DNA from: an uncultured Steroidobacter sp.
GTDB taxonomy: Bacteria; Pseudomonadota; Gammaproteobacteria; Steroidobacterales; Steroidobacteraceae
Length of the DNA stretch: 64,000 bases
NCBI GenBank assembly: GCA_938008435.1
Contig: CALLKK010000018.1
Span: forward strand, 62,001-126,000
Direction: 5' to 3'
Made by a program: the position numbers and the translations under genes. Under the pieces are notes generated by a model that had not been told where the DNA came from, did not search any database, and was given only the letters and a program-made list of their open reading frames with translations. Positions 34,733-44,089 of this stretch are shown in pieces; position 1 is the first letter of the stretch, and each line of letters opens with the position of its first letter.

Positions 34733-36361
34733 ATGACCGCCGAAGCGCCCGCAATGCCGCGCACGCTGATTCCGCCGAGCCTCAAGCCGCTTCTGATGCT
34801 GGTCGGCATCGCGGCGGCCGTCGCGCTCGGCGTCGGCGTCGTGCTGTGGTCCAAGGAGCCGACGTATGCGTTGCTCTTCGGAAACCTCAGCCAGAAGGAC
34901 ACCGCTCAGATCGCGCAGGCGCTCGATTCGCTCGGCGTGCCTTACAAGCTCGATGCAGCGACCGGCGCCATCACCGTGCCGGCCGAGCGGGTCCACGACG
35001 TACGTTTGAAGCTTGCCGGTCAAGGCCTGCCGGAGGCGGACGGCGGCTTTGCATTGATGACGAAGGATCCCGGTTTCGGCGTGAGCCAGTTCATGGAGAG
35101 CGCACGCTACCAGCACGCGCTCGAAACGGAGCTCGCTCGCACCATCGCCAATTTGCAGGCGGTGGAAGCGGCGCGCGTGCACCTGGCGCTGCCGCGTCAA
35201 TCGGCGTTCGTGCGCGACCGTCGTGCGCCGAGCGCATCGGTGTTCCTGCAGCTCAAGCCCGGCCGCCGGCTCGAATCGCAGCAGGTGACGGCGATCGCGA
35301 ACCTCGTTGCATCCAGCATTCCCGAGCTCGAATCGAGCCAAGTGACGGTCGTCGATCAGCAGGGTCGCTTGCTGTCGGCGCCCGGCAACGACGATGAGCT
35401 CGCGGCACGCGAGAAGCAACTCGAAATCGCACGCAACCTCGAAGAGCGTTACACCAGCCGGATCGAGTCGCTGCTCACGCCGCTCGTCGGTCTTGGTCGC
35501 GTGCGCGCGCAAGTCGTGGCGGACGTCGAGCTGTCGACGACCGAAGAGGCGCGCGAACAGTATCGTCCGGAAAGCCAGGTCGTGCGCAGCGAACAGACGA
35601 TGGAGGAGATGAGCCGTCTCGGCACGGGGCCGCAGGGCGTGCCCGGCGCTTTGACGAATCAACCCCCGACGCCGGGCGTAGCGCTGCCGCCGGGTGCATC
35701 GGCGGTGCCGGCCAATCCGGCCGATCCGAACACGACGCCGGAGAATCCGGCCGCTCCGCCGGACAACGTCTCGCGTCAGGCGACGCGCAACTACGAAATC
35801 GATCGCACGATCGCTTACACGAAGCAGCCCGCCGGGCGCCTGAAGAGGCTGACCGTCGCGGTGCTCATCGACAACCTGCGCAGCACGGACGAGAACGGCA
35901 ATGTCGTCGAAACGCCGCTCACGCAGGAAGAGCTCGACAACATCACGCGCCTGGTGAAGGACGCGGTCGGCTTCGATGCCTCGCGCGGCGACAGCGTCAA
36001 CGTCGTCAATGCGTCGTTCCGCGGCGAGATGCAGAGCGAACCGCTTGCCGTCGAGGACGCGCCGTTCTGGCAGAACCCGCTCGTGCGCGACATCGCGAAG
36101 CTGCTTGCGGCGCTCATCGTGCTCATCGTGCTGGTCGTGAGCGTGCTGCGGCCGCTCGTGCGCGGCCTGCTCGGTCCGCCGCGCGAGGAACCTCCGCCGT
36201 CGCTGCCGGCTCCTGAGGCCGCGGCCGTTGCGACCGTGACGGAGGCGCCCAAGCCGGCGCTCGATTTCGAGGGACAGATCGCACAAGCGCGTGCGCTCGT
36301 GAGCCAAGATCCCGCTCGTGTGGCGCAGGTCGTCAAGTCGTGGGTCGGCAGCGATGACTAA
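34733..36361 (+). CDS. fliF: Flagellar MS-ring protein FliF
   Basis: A 542-residue inner-membrane ring subunit. TM1 at about 20-42 (LLMLVGIAAAVALGVGVVLW), the YscJ-like ring-building motif domain with GVSQFMESARYQHALETELA near 118-137, a Pro/Ala-rich disordered stretch near 300-345, TM2 at about 455-475, and a C-terminal FliG-binding tail (QDPARVAQVVKSWV). The 156 bp upstream hold nothing recognised. Confidence 0.96.
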   Translation: MTAEAPAMPRTLIPPSLKPLLMLVGIAAAVALGVGVVLWSKEPTYALLFGNLSQKDTAQIAQALDSLGVPYKLDAATGAITVPAERVHDVRLKLAGQGLPEADGGFALMTKDPGFGVSQFMESARYQHALETELARTIANLQAVEAARVHLALPRQSAFVRDRRAPSASVFLQLKPGRRLESQQVTAIANLVASSIPELESSQVTVVDQQGRLLSAPGNDDELAAREKQLEIARNLEERYTSRIESLLTPLVGLGRVRAQVVADVELSTTEEAREQYRPESQVVRSEQTMEEMSRLGTGPQGVPGALTNQPPTPGVALPPGASAVPANPADPNTTPENPAAPPDNVSRQATRNYEIDRTIAYTKQPAGRLKRLTVAVLIDNLRSTDENGNVVETPLTQEELDNITRLVKDAVGFDASRGDSVNVVNASFRGEMQSEPLAVEDAPFWQNPLVRDIAKLLAALIVLIVLVVSVLRPLVRGLLGPPREEPPPSLPAPEAAAVATVTEAPKPALDFEGQIAQARALVSQDPARVAQVVKSWVGSDD

Positions 36362-36379
36362 CGGCGACGGAGTCGAGAC

Positions 36380-37393
36380 ATGAGCCTGCAACAACGACAA
36401 GAGAAACGCAGCGGAACCGAACGCGCCGCGATCCTCTTGCTGACGCTCGGCGAGCAGGAAGCGGCCGAGGTCATGAAGCACATGGGCGCGAAGGATGTGC
36501 AGCGCATCGGCGCCGCGATGACGCAGCTGCAGAACGTCTCGCGCCAGGAAGTGACCGAAGTGCTCAATCAGTTCACGGCGACCGTGGAGGAGCAGACCTC
36601 GCTCGGCGTCGGCGTGGACGAGTACCTGCGCAAGGTGCTGATCGGCGCACTCGGCGAAGAGAAGGCGGCCGGCATCATCGATCGCATCCTGTTCGGGCGC
36701 TCGAGCAAAGGCCTCGAGTCGCTCAAGTGGATGGATGCACGAGCGGTCGCCGAGCTCATCCGCCATGAGCATCCGCAGATCATCTCGATCGTGCTCGCGT
36801 ATCTCGATCCGGATCAGTCGGCCGAAGTGCTGGCGCAGTTCCCGGACTGGTTGCGCGCCGACGTCGTGATGCGCATCGCGACGCTCGACGGCATCCAGCC
36901 GAGCGCGCTGCAGGAGCTCGACGACGTGATCGAGAAGCAGTTCGCCGGCAAGACTGGCGCCCTCAAGACCTCGGTGCTGGGCGGCGTCAAGGCGGCGGCG
37001 AACATTCTCAATCTGCTCGACTCCTCGCAGGAAGCCTCGGTCATCGAGCAGATCCGCAAGGTCGACGAGAACCTGAGCAACAAGATCCAGGATCTGATGT
37101 TCGTGTTCGACGATCTGGTCGACATCGACGATCGCAGCATGCAGGAGATCCTGCGCGCGGTGCCGAGCGAGCGGCTGCTGATCGCGATGAAGGGCGCGGA
37201 CGAGGCGGTCAAGGAGAAGATCTTCCAGAACATGTCGCAGCGCGCTGCCGCGATGCTGCGCGACGATCTCGAAGCGAAAGGGCCCGTGCGTCTCTCCGAG
37301 GTGGAGGCGGCGCAGAAGGAAATCCTCGCGATCGTGCGCAAGATGGCCGAGAACGGCCAGATTCGGCTCGGTCGCGGCGAGGAATTCGTTTGA
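36380..37393 (+). CDS. fliG: Flagellar motor switch protein FliG
   Basis: A 337-residue C-ring protein. N-domain (GTERAAILLLTLGEQEAAEV), middle domain with the EHPQ motif (IRHEHPQIISIVLAYLDPDQ), and the C-domain torque helix (DRSMQEILRAVPSERLLIAM) with charged residues facing the stator. 18 bp after fliF. Confidence 0.97.
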   Translation: MSLQQRQEKRSGTERAAILLLTLGEQEAAEVMKHMGAKDVQRIGAAMTQLQNVSRQEVTEVLNQFTATVEEQTSLGVGVDEYLRKVLIGALGEEKAAGIIDRILFGRSSKGLESLKWMDARAVAELIRHEHPQIISIVLAYLDPDQSAEVLAQFPDWLRADVVMRIATLDGIQPSALQELDDVIEKQFAGKTGALKTSVLGGVKAAANILNLLDSSQEASVIEQIRKVDENLSNKIQDLMFVFDDLVDIDDRSMQEILRAVPSERLLIAMKGADEAVKEKIFQNMSQRAAAMLRDDLEAKGPVRLSEVEAAQKEILAIVRKMAENGQIRLGRGEEFV

Positions 37394-37430
37394 AGCCCTG
37401 CGGCGCGGTCTGAGCGAACGCTAGTCGCCT

Positions 37431-38087
37431 ATGAATATGAATGCGAACGCCGTCAGCCTCTGGGATCTGCCGGAAGTCTCCGGCGAGCCGGTGCAGGCGC
37501 GCCGGGCCGGCAAGACGGTCGCGGAGATCGAGGAGGTCGAGCGGCAGGCCTACGAAGAAGCGTATGCGAAGGGGCATGCGGCCGGCCACGCCGCGGGACT
37601 CGCTGCAGGCAAGGCGGAGTACGACAAGGTCATCGCGCAGGCGCACGCGCAGGTCGAACGCTTGGCGCAGATCATCGATTCACTCGCCAAGCCGCTCGAA
37701 GATGTCGATGCGCAAGTCGAAACCGAGCTGACCAATCTGGCATTGACGGTTGCGCGTCAGCTGGTGCGGCGCGAGCTGCGCGTCGATCCGGCGCAGGTGA
37801 TTGCAATCATTCGCGAGACGATTGCGCTGCTGCCTGCGGCCGCACGCGACGTGCGCGTGCACTTGCATCCGGAAGATGCGGCGGTCGTACGCGAGCGGTT
37901 GGCCGAGCCGGCGACGGAGCGCGCCTGGAGAATCGTGGAGGATCCCGTCATGACCCGCGGCGGCTGCCGCGTGACGACCGAGCATGCGCAAATCGACGCG
38001 CGTCTCGAAACCCGTATCAACGAGGTCATCGCGACGATCCTGGGCGATGAGCGCAGCGTGCCGCGCGGGAGCGATGCGAACTCATGA
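37431..38087 (+). CDS. fliH: Flagellar assembly protein FliH
   Basis: A 218-residue negative regulator and stator of the FliI ATPase. A Gly/Ala heptad segment (AYAKGHAAGHAAGLAAGKAE) with the GxxxG-like repeat typical of FliH lies near 44-63; a C-terminal domain (LALTVARQLVRRELRVDPAQ). The stop overlaps fliI (ATGA). Confidence 0.94.
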   Translation: MNMNANAVSLWDLPEVSGEPVQARRAGKTVAEIEEVERQAYEEAYAKGHAAGHAAGLAAGKAEYDKVIAQAHAQVERLAQIIDSLAKPLEDVDAQVETELTNLALTVARQLVRRELRVDPAQVIAIIRETIALLPAAARDVRVHLHPEDAAVVRERLAEPATERAWRIVEDPVMTRGGCRVTTEHAQIDARLETRINEVIATILGDERSVPRGSDANS

Positions 38088-39460
38088 CGTCGCTCACGCC
38101 TGCAGCCATCAAAGCCGCGCGCACGACGCGCTGGAGCGAAGGACTCAAGCGCTGTGTACAACGCGCCCAGCTCGTGCAGCCGCCGCCGGTCGAAGGTGTG
38201 CTGACACGCATGGTCGGCTTGACTCTCGAGGCCGCCGGCTGTCAGGCGGCGGTAGGCGATCGCTGCGACGTGCTCGCGAGCGACGGCGCCACCGTCGAGG
38301 CGGAAGTCGTCGGGTTTTCGGGCGATCGTCTGTATCTGATGCCCACGACGGACATCCATGGCTTGAAGCTCAATGCGCGCGTGATTCCCCGGCTGGGTGC
38401 GGGCATGGTCGCCGTGGGCGATGAGCTGCTCGGACGCGTCATCGACGGCGCCGGGGTGCCGCTCGACGGATTGGGGAGCCTGCGCTGCGAGCAGCGCGTG
38501 CGGCTCACCGGAACGACGATCAATCCGCTTGCGCGCCGTCCGATCGACGAGCCGCTGGATGTCGGCGTGCGCGCGATCAATGCGCTGCTGACCGTCGGTC
38601 GCGGCCAGCGCATCGGACTCTTTGCGGGCAGCGGTGTCGGTAAGAGCGTGCTGCTCGGCATGATGGCGCGCTACACAAGCGCGGACGTGATCGTGGTGGG
38701 TCTCATCGGCGAGCGCGGCCGCGAAGTGAAGGAATTCGTCGAGCGCATTCTCGGCAAAGAAGGCCTCGCGCGCGCCGTCGTAGTCGCTACGCCGGCCGAT
38801 CATCCGCCGCTCATGCGTCTGCACGGCGCGTGGCGTGCGACGGCCATCGCCGAGTACTTCCGCGATCAAGGCAAGAGCGTGCTGCTCATCATGGACTCGC
38901 TCACGCGCTTTGCGCAGGCGCAGCGCGAAATTGGGCTCGCGATCGGCGAAGCGCCGGCCACGAAAGGTTATCCGCCGTCCGTGTTCGCACGATTGCCGCA
39001 TCTCGTGGAACGCGCCGGGACCGGTGCGAACGGGCGCGGCTCGATCACGGCATTCTATACCGTCCTCACCGAGGGCGACGATCAGCAGGATCCGATCGCC
39101 GACGCGGCGCGCGCGATTCTCGACGGCCACATCGTGCTGTCGCGGCGTATCGCCGAGTCCGGTCACTATCCGGCCATCGACATCGAAGCGTCCATCAGTC
39201 GCGTCATGCACGAGATCGTGCCGCGCGAACATGCCGCGGCAGCGCGCCGCTTCAAGCAGATTCTCTCCACCTATCAGCAGAACCGCGATCTGATTGCGAT
39301 CGGCGCGTACCAGAAGGGCAGCGATCCGCGAATCGACGCAGCGCTCGCGCTCTGGCCGACGATGCAGCAGTTCTTGCAGCAGGACTTGCACGAGCGCGTG
39401 ACGTTGGAGGACAGCATTGCGGCGCTGAATGCTCTGATGGGACAGGAGGCTAGCTCGTGA
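38084..39460 (+). CDS. fliI: Flagellum-specific ATPase FliI
   Basis: The 458-residue export ATPase. Walker A in GLFAGSGVGKSVLLG (about 178-192), GERGREVKEF, Walker B region SVLLIMDSLTRFAQAQREIG, and ATKGYPPSVFARLPHLVERA. Related to F1-beta. Starts on the fliH stop and ends on the fliJ start: tightly coupled. Confidence 0.97.
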   Translation: MTSLTPAAIKAARTTRWSEGLKRCVQRAQLVQPPPVEGVLTRMVGLTLEAAGCQAAVGDRCDVLASDGATVEAEVVGFSGDRLYLMPTTDIHGLKLNARVIPRLGAGMVAVGDELLGRVIDGAGVPLDGLGSLRCEQRVRLTGTTINPLARRPIDEPLDVGVRAINALLTVGRGQRIGLFAGSGVGKSVLLGMMARYTSADVIVVGLIGERGREVKEFVERILGKEGLARAVVVATPADHPPLMRLHGAWRATAIAEYFRDQGKSVLLIMDSLTRFAQAQREIGLAIGEAPATKGYPPSVFARLPHLVERAGTGANGRGSITAFYTVLTEGDDQQDPIADAARAILDGHIVLSRRIAESGHYPAIDIEASISRVMHEIVPREHAAAARRFKQILSTYQQNRDLIAIGAYQKGSDPRIDAALALWPTMQQFLQQDLHERVTLEDSIAALNALMGQEASS

Positions 39461-39894
39461 CGCGCGCGCAGCGGTTGCAGCCCGTGCAGCAGCTGGCGGA
39501 GGAAAAGGAGCGCCGCCTCGCGCAGCGGCTGGCCGCGTGCGAGCAGCGCGTCGCCGAAGCCGAGCGCAAGCTGATGGAGCTCAAGCATTATCGCGAAGAA
39601 TACGAGCGCCAGTTCGCCGCTCGTGCCGGCCTCGGCATGGGCGCAACGGCGCTACGCGACTACCAAGTGTTTCTCGCACGCCTGTCCGAGGCGATTCGGC
39701 AGCAGACGGATCTGGCTGCACGAGCGCGGACGGAGCGCGATGCGGAGCGTGCGCGTTGGCAGGAAGCCGCCGTGCGCGCGAAAGCGGTCGATCATGTGAT
39801 CGAGCGGTGGCGGCTCGAAGAACGCCGTGTGCTCGAGCGCAAGGAGCAACGCGAAAGCGACGAACGCGCACAGCGAAAGGTACAGCAGCAATGA
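39457..39894 (+). CDS. fliJ: Flagellar export protein FliJ
   Basis: A 145-residue coiled-coil protein (central stalk of the export ATPase), starting at GTG inside the fliI stop (GTGA). Long heptad helices, including LAEEKERRLAQRLAACEQRV and ERKLMELKHYREEYERQFAA. Stop overlaps fliK (ATGA). Confidence 0.92.
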   Translation: MTRAQRLQPVQQLAEEKERRLAQRLAACEQRVAEAERKLMELKHYREEYERQFAARAGLGMGATALRDYQVFLARLSEAIRQQTDLAARARTERDAERARWQEAAVRAKAVDHVIERWRLEERRVLERKEQRESDERAQRKVQQQ

Positions 39895-40781
39895 TGAACG
39901 CGACTTCACTTGCGCCGAGCACGGCGACAGCCGCGCCGCAGACCGGCACCGCAAGCACCGGGACGCAGACGGCGCCCACGGATTTCTTGACGCTCTTTGC
40001 GCAGATCGTCGCGCCGTCGAGCGAAGAGGCGGCCGGCGCGCTGCCCGCATTCGCGGACGATGCCGCGACGCGCGATTCCGAGCTAGAGCTGCCGACGGAT
40101 GCGGCGCAGCTCGTTCCTTGGATGCAGGCGCTGCTCGTCGATTCGGAACGCCTTGGCGGTGCCTTACCGAGACAAGCCGATGCACGCACGAGCCTTCTCG
40201 ATCGCGTCTCGCAGGCAACGCTCGATGGGCGCACCGTCGCGACCCTGAGCGAGGCACAGCAGGCGTCGGGCGAGGCGGCCGCGGCCGATACGGAGCTCTT
40301 CAGCATGCCCGTCAGCGTTGCGGAAAACGCTTCGCACGCGAAAGCTCAGGCAGCCGCCGATCCCACGCGGCCCATTCACACGCCCGTCGGTAATGCGCAA
40401 TGGGCCGACGAGCTCGGCGCTCGTCTGACGACGCTGACGGAGCAGGGCCGCTATACCGCCTCGCTGCGTCTTGCACCCGAGCACCTGGGTCCGCTCGAAG
40501 TGCGCATTGCCGTCCAGGACGATCAGGTCACGGTGTGGTTCGGCGCAGCGCATGCGGATACGCGCGCGGCCATCGAGCACGCGCTGCCGCGCCTGCGTGA
40601 GATGTTCGCGGCACAGGGCATGTCGCTCGCGGATGCCGGCGTATTCCACGAGGCGCCGCGCGAGCACGCGCAGCATTTCGCTCCGCCGGGCGTGTCTGCC
40701 GATCGCGCCGATGCGTCGTTCGATGAGCGCGAGGCCGCACCGGCACGAGTCGCCATGGGGCTTGTCGACGCCTACGCGTAG
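39891..40781 (+). CDS. fliK: Flagellar hook-length control protein FliK
   Basis: A 296-residue molecular ruler. A low-complexity Ala/Thr-rich N-terminal half is followed by the FliK C-terminal domain at about 160-250 (LGARLTTLTEQGRYTASLRL, then APEHLGPLEVRIAVQDDQVT). Shorter than enteric FliK (~405), which would suggest a shorter hook if the ruler model holds. Begins on the fliJ stop. A second FliK-like gene is at 56954-58150. Confidence 0.93.
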   Translation: MMNATSLAPSTATAAPQTGTASTGTQTAPTDFLTLFAQIVAPSSEEAAGALPAFADDAATRDSELELPTDAAQLVPWMQALLVDSERLGGALPRQADARTSLLDRVSQATLDGRTVATLSEAQQASGEAAAADTELFSMPVSVAENASHAKAQAAADPTRPIHTPVGNAQWADELGARLTTLTEQGRYTASLRLAPEHLGPLEVRIAVQDDQVTVWFGAAHADTRAAIEHALPRLREMFAAQGMSLADAGVFHEAPREHAQHFAPPGVSADRADASFDEREAAPARVAMGLVDAYA

Positions 40782-40870
40782 CGTCCGCTCTCGACTGACG
40801 CACGCGCTGCGGGCGCGTAAGATGTCTAGCGCTTGGGCACCGAAGCGTGCCGCCGCGTAGCGCGCAATCC

Positions 40871-41275
40871 ATGAGCGTCTGTTCCGCCGTTTCGATCAGC
40901 GTCAACGATCAAGCCATCGTCTTCTTCGGCACGGAAGGGGCGTGCTGGCGCGTACCTGTGAGTCAGCTGCGCGCCATCGGCGAGGTGCGCTCGGCGACGC
41001 TCGAGGATGGGCACTATCTCGTCGTGCTCATCGACGACAGCGGTGCGTGGTTTCAGGCCCCTGTTCGTGCGGCCGGTATGGAGCTTGCCCTCGAACGGCT
41101 CGCAGCCATGTTGGGCAAACCGCTCGCGCTGAGCTTGGCGCACGCACGTGAAGAGGCGAGCCGAGTGCTGTGGCCCGAGGAGCTGGCCGAGCAGCCGCTG
41201 TTCGAACGCGACGGCGATCCTATCGTCGTGCGTCGCGCAGTGATCGAGGCGATAGCGGAATGCACCCGCAGTTAG
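40871..41275 (+). CDS. Hypothetical protein in the flagellar cluster (134 aa)
   Basis: An uninterrupted frame with coding-like composition between fliK and fliL. It starts MSVCSAVSISVNDQAIVFFG and is predicted alpha/beta with an acidic middle (ARLEEAS-like helices and WPEELAEQPLFERDG). No family recognised. ATG 40871 has no clear ribosome site; GTG 40847 is in frame. It ends 166 bp before the fliL sigma-54 promoter, so it may be the last gene of the fliE-K operon. Confidence 0.55.
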   Translation: MSVCSAVSISVNDQAIVFFGTEGACWRVPVSQLRAIGEVRSATLEDGHYLVVLIDDSGAWFQAPVRAAGMELALERLAAMLGKPLALSLAHAREEASRVLWPEELAEQPLFERDGDPIVVRRAVIEAIAECTRS

Positions 41276-41441
41276 CGAGCGCGCAGCGTCGACGACGCGT
41301 CGCGTCTTCGACGTGAGCGGACTTGCATCACACTCCGAACGCCAACTTTCTGTCGCATGCCGATGAGCGTGCGCTGGATCACACTCTGATTTTTGCCGCT
41401 TTTCCTTACGCCATCGATACTTGCGCGTGATGCCAAGGCTC

Positions 41442-41457
41442 TGGCACGCGCCTTGCT
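41442..41457 (+). promoter_or_regulatory. Sigma-54 promoter of fliLMNOPQR-flhB
   Basis: TGGCACGCGCCTTGCT: perfect match to TGGCACG-N4-TTGCW, 37 bp before fliL. A TTTGCCGC motif like that in the flgB candidate enhancer occurs at 41394-41401. Confidence 0.93.
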
Positions 41458-41493
41458 CTTGCCTCGGCAGTGAATTCGTTGTCGAGGATGGAA

Positions 41494-41994
41494 ATGGCTG
41501 ATCCGACCGTTGCCGATGCGCAGGCGTCGGCTCCGCAAAACAAAGCATCGATGCTGCTGGGCATGATCGTCGCGGCGCTGTTTGCGGCCGCGGCAGCAGC
41601 CGGCGCCGTCTATTGGTTTGCCGCCAAGGCGAACAACAATGCCGAGGCGGTGCGCGATGCGCGCATGAGGGCGCCGGCGATCTACATCGAGCTCGATCCG
41701 CCGTTCGTCGTCAACTTCGAGGCGCGCGGCGTCATGCGCTTCCTGCAGGTGGCGATTCAGGTCATGACGCGCGATCCGCTGACGGCCGATCTCATCAAGG
41801 CTCACGATGCCGTGATCCGCAACGATCTGCTGATGCTGCTGAGCGGGCAGAGCTACGAGGTCCTCAGCACGCGCGAGGGCAAGGAGCAGCTGCGCACCGA
41901 AGCGCTGCAGGTCGTCATCAAGGCCATCGAAGCCGAAGGCGGCGACGGCTCGAGAATCGAGCAGCTCTACTTCACTTCGTTCGTCATGCAATGA
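41494..41994 (+). CDS. fliL: Flagellar basal body-associated protein FliL
   Basis: A 166-residue single-span protein that surrounds and supports the stator. TM at about 20-42 (MLLGMIVAALFAAAAAAGAV), then a periplasmic stomatin-like domain with IYIELDPPFVVNFEARGVMR and the C-terminal IEQLYFTSFVMQ. ATG 41494 has GAGG 6 nt upstream; ATG 41488 is the alternative. Confidence 0.94.
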   Translation: MADPTVADAQASAPQNKASMLLGMIVAALFAAAAAAGAVYWFAAKANNNAEAVRDARMRAPAIYIELDPPFVVNFEARGVMRFLQVAIQVMTRDPLTADLIKAHDAVIRNDLLMLLSGQSYEVLSTREGKEQLRTEALQVVIKAIEAEGGDGSRIEQLYFTSFVMQ

Positions 41995-42113
41995 GGAGGA
42001 TGCGGTGGGAGCGGTGAGGACGGCGCTCGTGAGCAACCGAACCGCAGCGACGGCGTACGCAGCCGTTTTCTTTGCCGCCCCGTAATCCACGAGAACTTCG
42101 ATCAGTCGGCCCT

Positions 42114-43121
42114 ATGTCTCCGAACGACGTACTCAGCCAAGACGAAATCGACGCGCTCCTGCACGGCGTCGACACCGGTGCGGTCAATACCGAGCCGGAG
42201 CCGGCGCCGGGAGAGGCGCGGCCTTACGACTTTGCGAATCAGGTGCGCATCGTGCGCGGCCGCATGCCGACGCTCGAGCTCATCAACGAGCGCTTCGCGC
42301 GGCTGTTTCGCACCAGTCTGTTCAACATGCTGCGGCGCGGGCCGGAAGTGGCCGTGGCGCCGATCAAGATGCTCAAGTTCAGCGAGTACGTGCACACGCT
42401 GCACGTGCCGACGAGCCTGAACCTGGTGAAGATCCTGCCGCTGCGCGGCACGGCGCTCGTCATTCTCGATCCAAAGCTCGTGTTCGCCGTCGTCGACAAT
42501 TTCTTCGGCGGCAACGGTCGCTTCGCCAAGATCGAAGGCCGCGAATTCACGGCCACCGAGACGCGCATCATCCACATGCTGCTCAAGCACGTCTTCGCCG
42601 ATGCGAAGGAAGCGTGGTCGACGGTGGCGCGCATCGATATCGAGTACCTGAACTCGGAGATCAATCCGCACTTCGCCAACATCGTCAGCCCGACGGAGAT
42701 CGTCGTGGTCACGAGCTTCCACATCGAGCTCGACGGCGGTGGCGGCGATCTGCACATCACGATGCCGTACTCGATGATCGAGCCGCTGCGTGAGCTGCTC
42801 GATGCCGGCGTCGCGAGCGATCGCGTCGAGCACGACGAGCGCTGGATGCAGGCGCTCAAGGACGAGATCGAAGACGCCGAGGTCGAGCTCACCACGGTGC
42901 TCGGCCGGGGCAAGATCACGATGCAGCAGCTGCTCGAGCTCAAGCCGGGCGACATCGTGCCTTTCGATTTCAACGGCCGCGCGACGGTGTACGCGGAGGA
43001 CGTGCCGATCTTCCGCGGTCGTTTCGGCGTCTCGCGCGGCCAGCAAGCCGTGCAGATCGAAGAACGGGTCGCGCGTCAGAAGCCCAATCTGCTGGAAAAG
43101 CTGCTGGCGACTCAGCCCTGA
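42114..43121 (+). CDS. fliM: Flagellar motor switch protein FliM
   Basis: A 335-residue C-ring protein. The N-terminal CheY-P-binding peptide LSQDEIDALLHGV is intact at 7-19, consistent with CheY control of rotation. Middle CheC/X-like domain, then the SpoA C-terminal domain (LGRGKITMQQLLELKPGDIV). ATG 42114 puts this peptide at the extreme N-terminus, as in the family. Confidence 0.97.
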   Translation: MSPNDVLSQDEIDALLHGVDTGAVNTEPEPAPGEARPYDFANQVRIVRGRMPTLELINERFARLFRTSLFNMLRRGPEVAVAPIKMLKFSEYVHTLHVPTSLNLVKILPLRGTALVILDPKLVFAVVDNFFGGNGRFAKIEGREFTATETRIIHMLLKHVFADAKEAWSTVARIDIEYLNSEINPHFANIVSPTEIVVVTSFHIELDGGGGDLHITMPYSMIEPLRELLDAGVASDRVEHDERWMQALKDEIEDAEVELTTVLGRGKITMQQLLELKPGDIVPFDFNGRATVYAEDVPIFRGRFGVSRGQQAVQIEERVARQKPNLLEKLLATQP

Positions 43122-43157
43122 TCATCCCCTCAACCCTAGCCGCACTGGATCGAACCT

Positions 43158-43502
43158 ATGAACGCGAACACCAACCAGAACACCGCACGCGCCGCGGAGT
43201 TCGGCGATTTGGAAGACCGCGGGCTGTCCGAAGCCGCTCGCGAGGTCAACCTGGAAGTCATCCTCGACGTGCCCGTCACGCTGTCGATGGAAGTGGGGCG
43301 CACCCGCATTCCGATCCGCAATCTCCTGCAGCTCAATCAGGGCTCGGTCGTCGAGCTCGATCGTGCCGCTGGCGAGCCGCTCGATGTGTTCGTGAACGGC
43401 ACGCTCGTGGCCCACGGCGAGGTGGTGGTCGTCAACGACAAGTTCGGTATCCGCCTCACGGACGTGATCAGCCCGGCCGAGCGGATCAGGAAGCTCAAGT
43501 AA
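43158..43502 (+). CDS. fliN: Flagellar motor switch protein FliN
   Basis: A 114-residue SpoA-domain protein: VPVTLSMEVGRTRIPIRNLL, QGSVVELDRAAGEPLDVFVN, VNDKFGIRLTDVISPAERIR. Forms the lower C-ring and binds FliH. Standard short form without the long N-terminal extension. Confidence 0.97.
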   Translation: MNANTNQNTARAAEFGDLEDRGLSEAAREVNLEVILDVPVTLSMEVGRTRIPIRNLLQLNQGSVVELDRAAGEPLDVFVNGTLVAHGEVVVVNDKFGIRLTDVISPAERIRKLK

Positions 43503-43540
43503 CGCTCGTACGCAGACGGCGTGGCCACGAGGGGACGCTA

Positions 43541-44089
43541 GTGACGCAAGCGATGCAAGCGATCGAGGGCGTGTGCCTGCGCGCGAACGTGCGCCGGCAT
43601 GCGCGCGCGGCGTGGGGCGCACGTGCCTCGCGATGCGTTGCCGCCTTCGCGTTCCTGACGGCGGCTGCATCGCAGTCGCTTGCTGCCGAGACGTTCGCGG
43701 CGCCGAGTGCGGCGGAGAAGGTCGCGACGTCGTCGACCGCAGGGTTGGTGCAGGTCACGATCTCCTTGCTGCTCGTGCTGGCGGCAGTGTTCGCCGCCGC
43801 TTGGGCGATGCGGCGCTTGCGCGGTTTCGGCCGGCTCGGTCCCGGAGCGATCGAGGTCGTCGGCGATCTTGCGCTCGGTCCGCGTGAGCGCGTCGTGCTC
43901 GTGCAGGTCGGTAAGCAGCAGCTGCTGCTCGGAGTAACTGCGGGCGCCATCAATACGCTGCACGTGTTGCCCGAGCCGATCGCGCCGGCGCAGACGGGAC
44001 AGGACGGCACCGATGCGTCGAGCGGCGCGCCGACGGTGCCGCCGCACCTGCAGTTCAAGACGATTCTCAAACGGAGCCTGGGGCTATGA
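43541..44089 (+). CDS. fliO: Flagellar biosynthetic protein FliO
   Basis: A 182-residue protein with a hydrophobic leader-like region (about 30-48, ending SLAAE), a transmembrane segment at about 68-90 (VQVTISLLLVLAAVFAAAWA) and a cytoplasmic domain (RERVVLVQVGKQQLLLGVTA) of the FliO/FliZ type that helps FliP oligomerise. GTG start; ATG 43553 is in frame. Stop overlaps fliP (ATGA). Confidence 0.9.
   Translation: MTQAMQAIEGVCLRANVRRHARAAWGARASRCVAAFAFLTAAASQSLAAETFAAPSAAEKVATSSTAGLVQVTISLLLVLAAVFAAAWAMRRLRGFGRLGPGAIEVVGDLALGPRERVVLVQVGKQQLLLGVTAGAINTLHVLPEPIAPAQTGQDGTDASSGAPTVPPHLQFKTILKRSLGL

Noticed and set aside
31277..36772. Very long open minus-strand frame (over 1800 codons) opposite fleQ, the fleR-like gene, fliE and fliF
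   Set aside because: An antisense shadow of GC-rich coding DNA: it runs across several genes with clear plus-strand families, and its composition (Arg/His/Asp/Ala-rich) is unlike a protein.
40829..40846. Sigma-54-like GGCACCGAAGCGTGC before the unassigned gene
   Set aside because: The spacing between GG and GC is 11 bp rather than the invariant 10.
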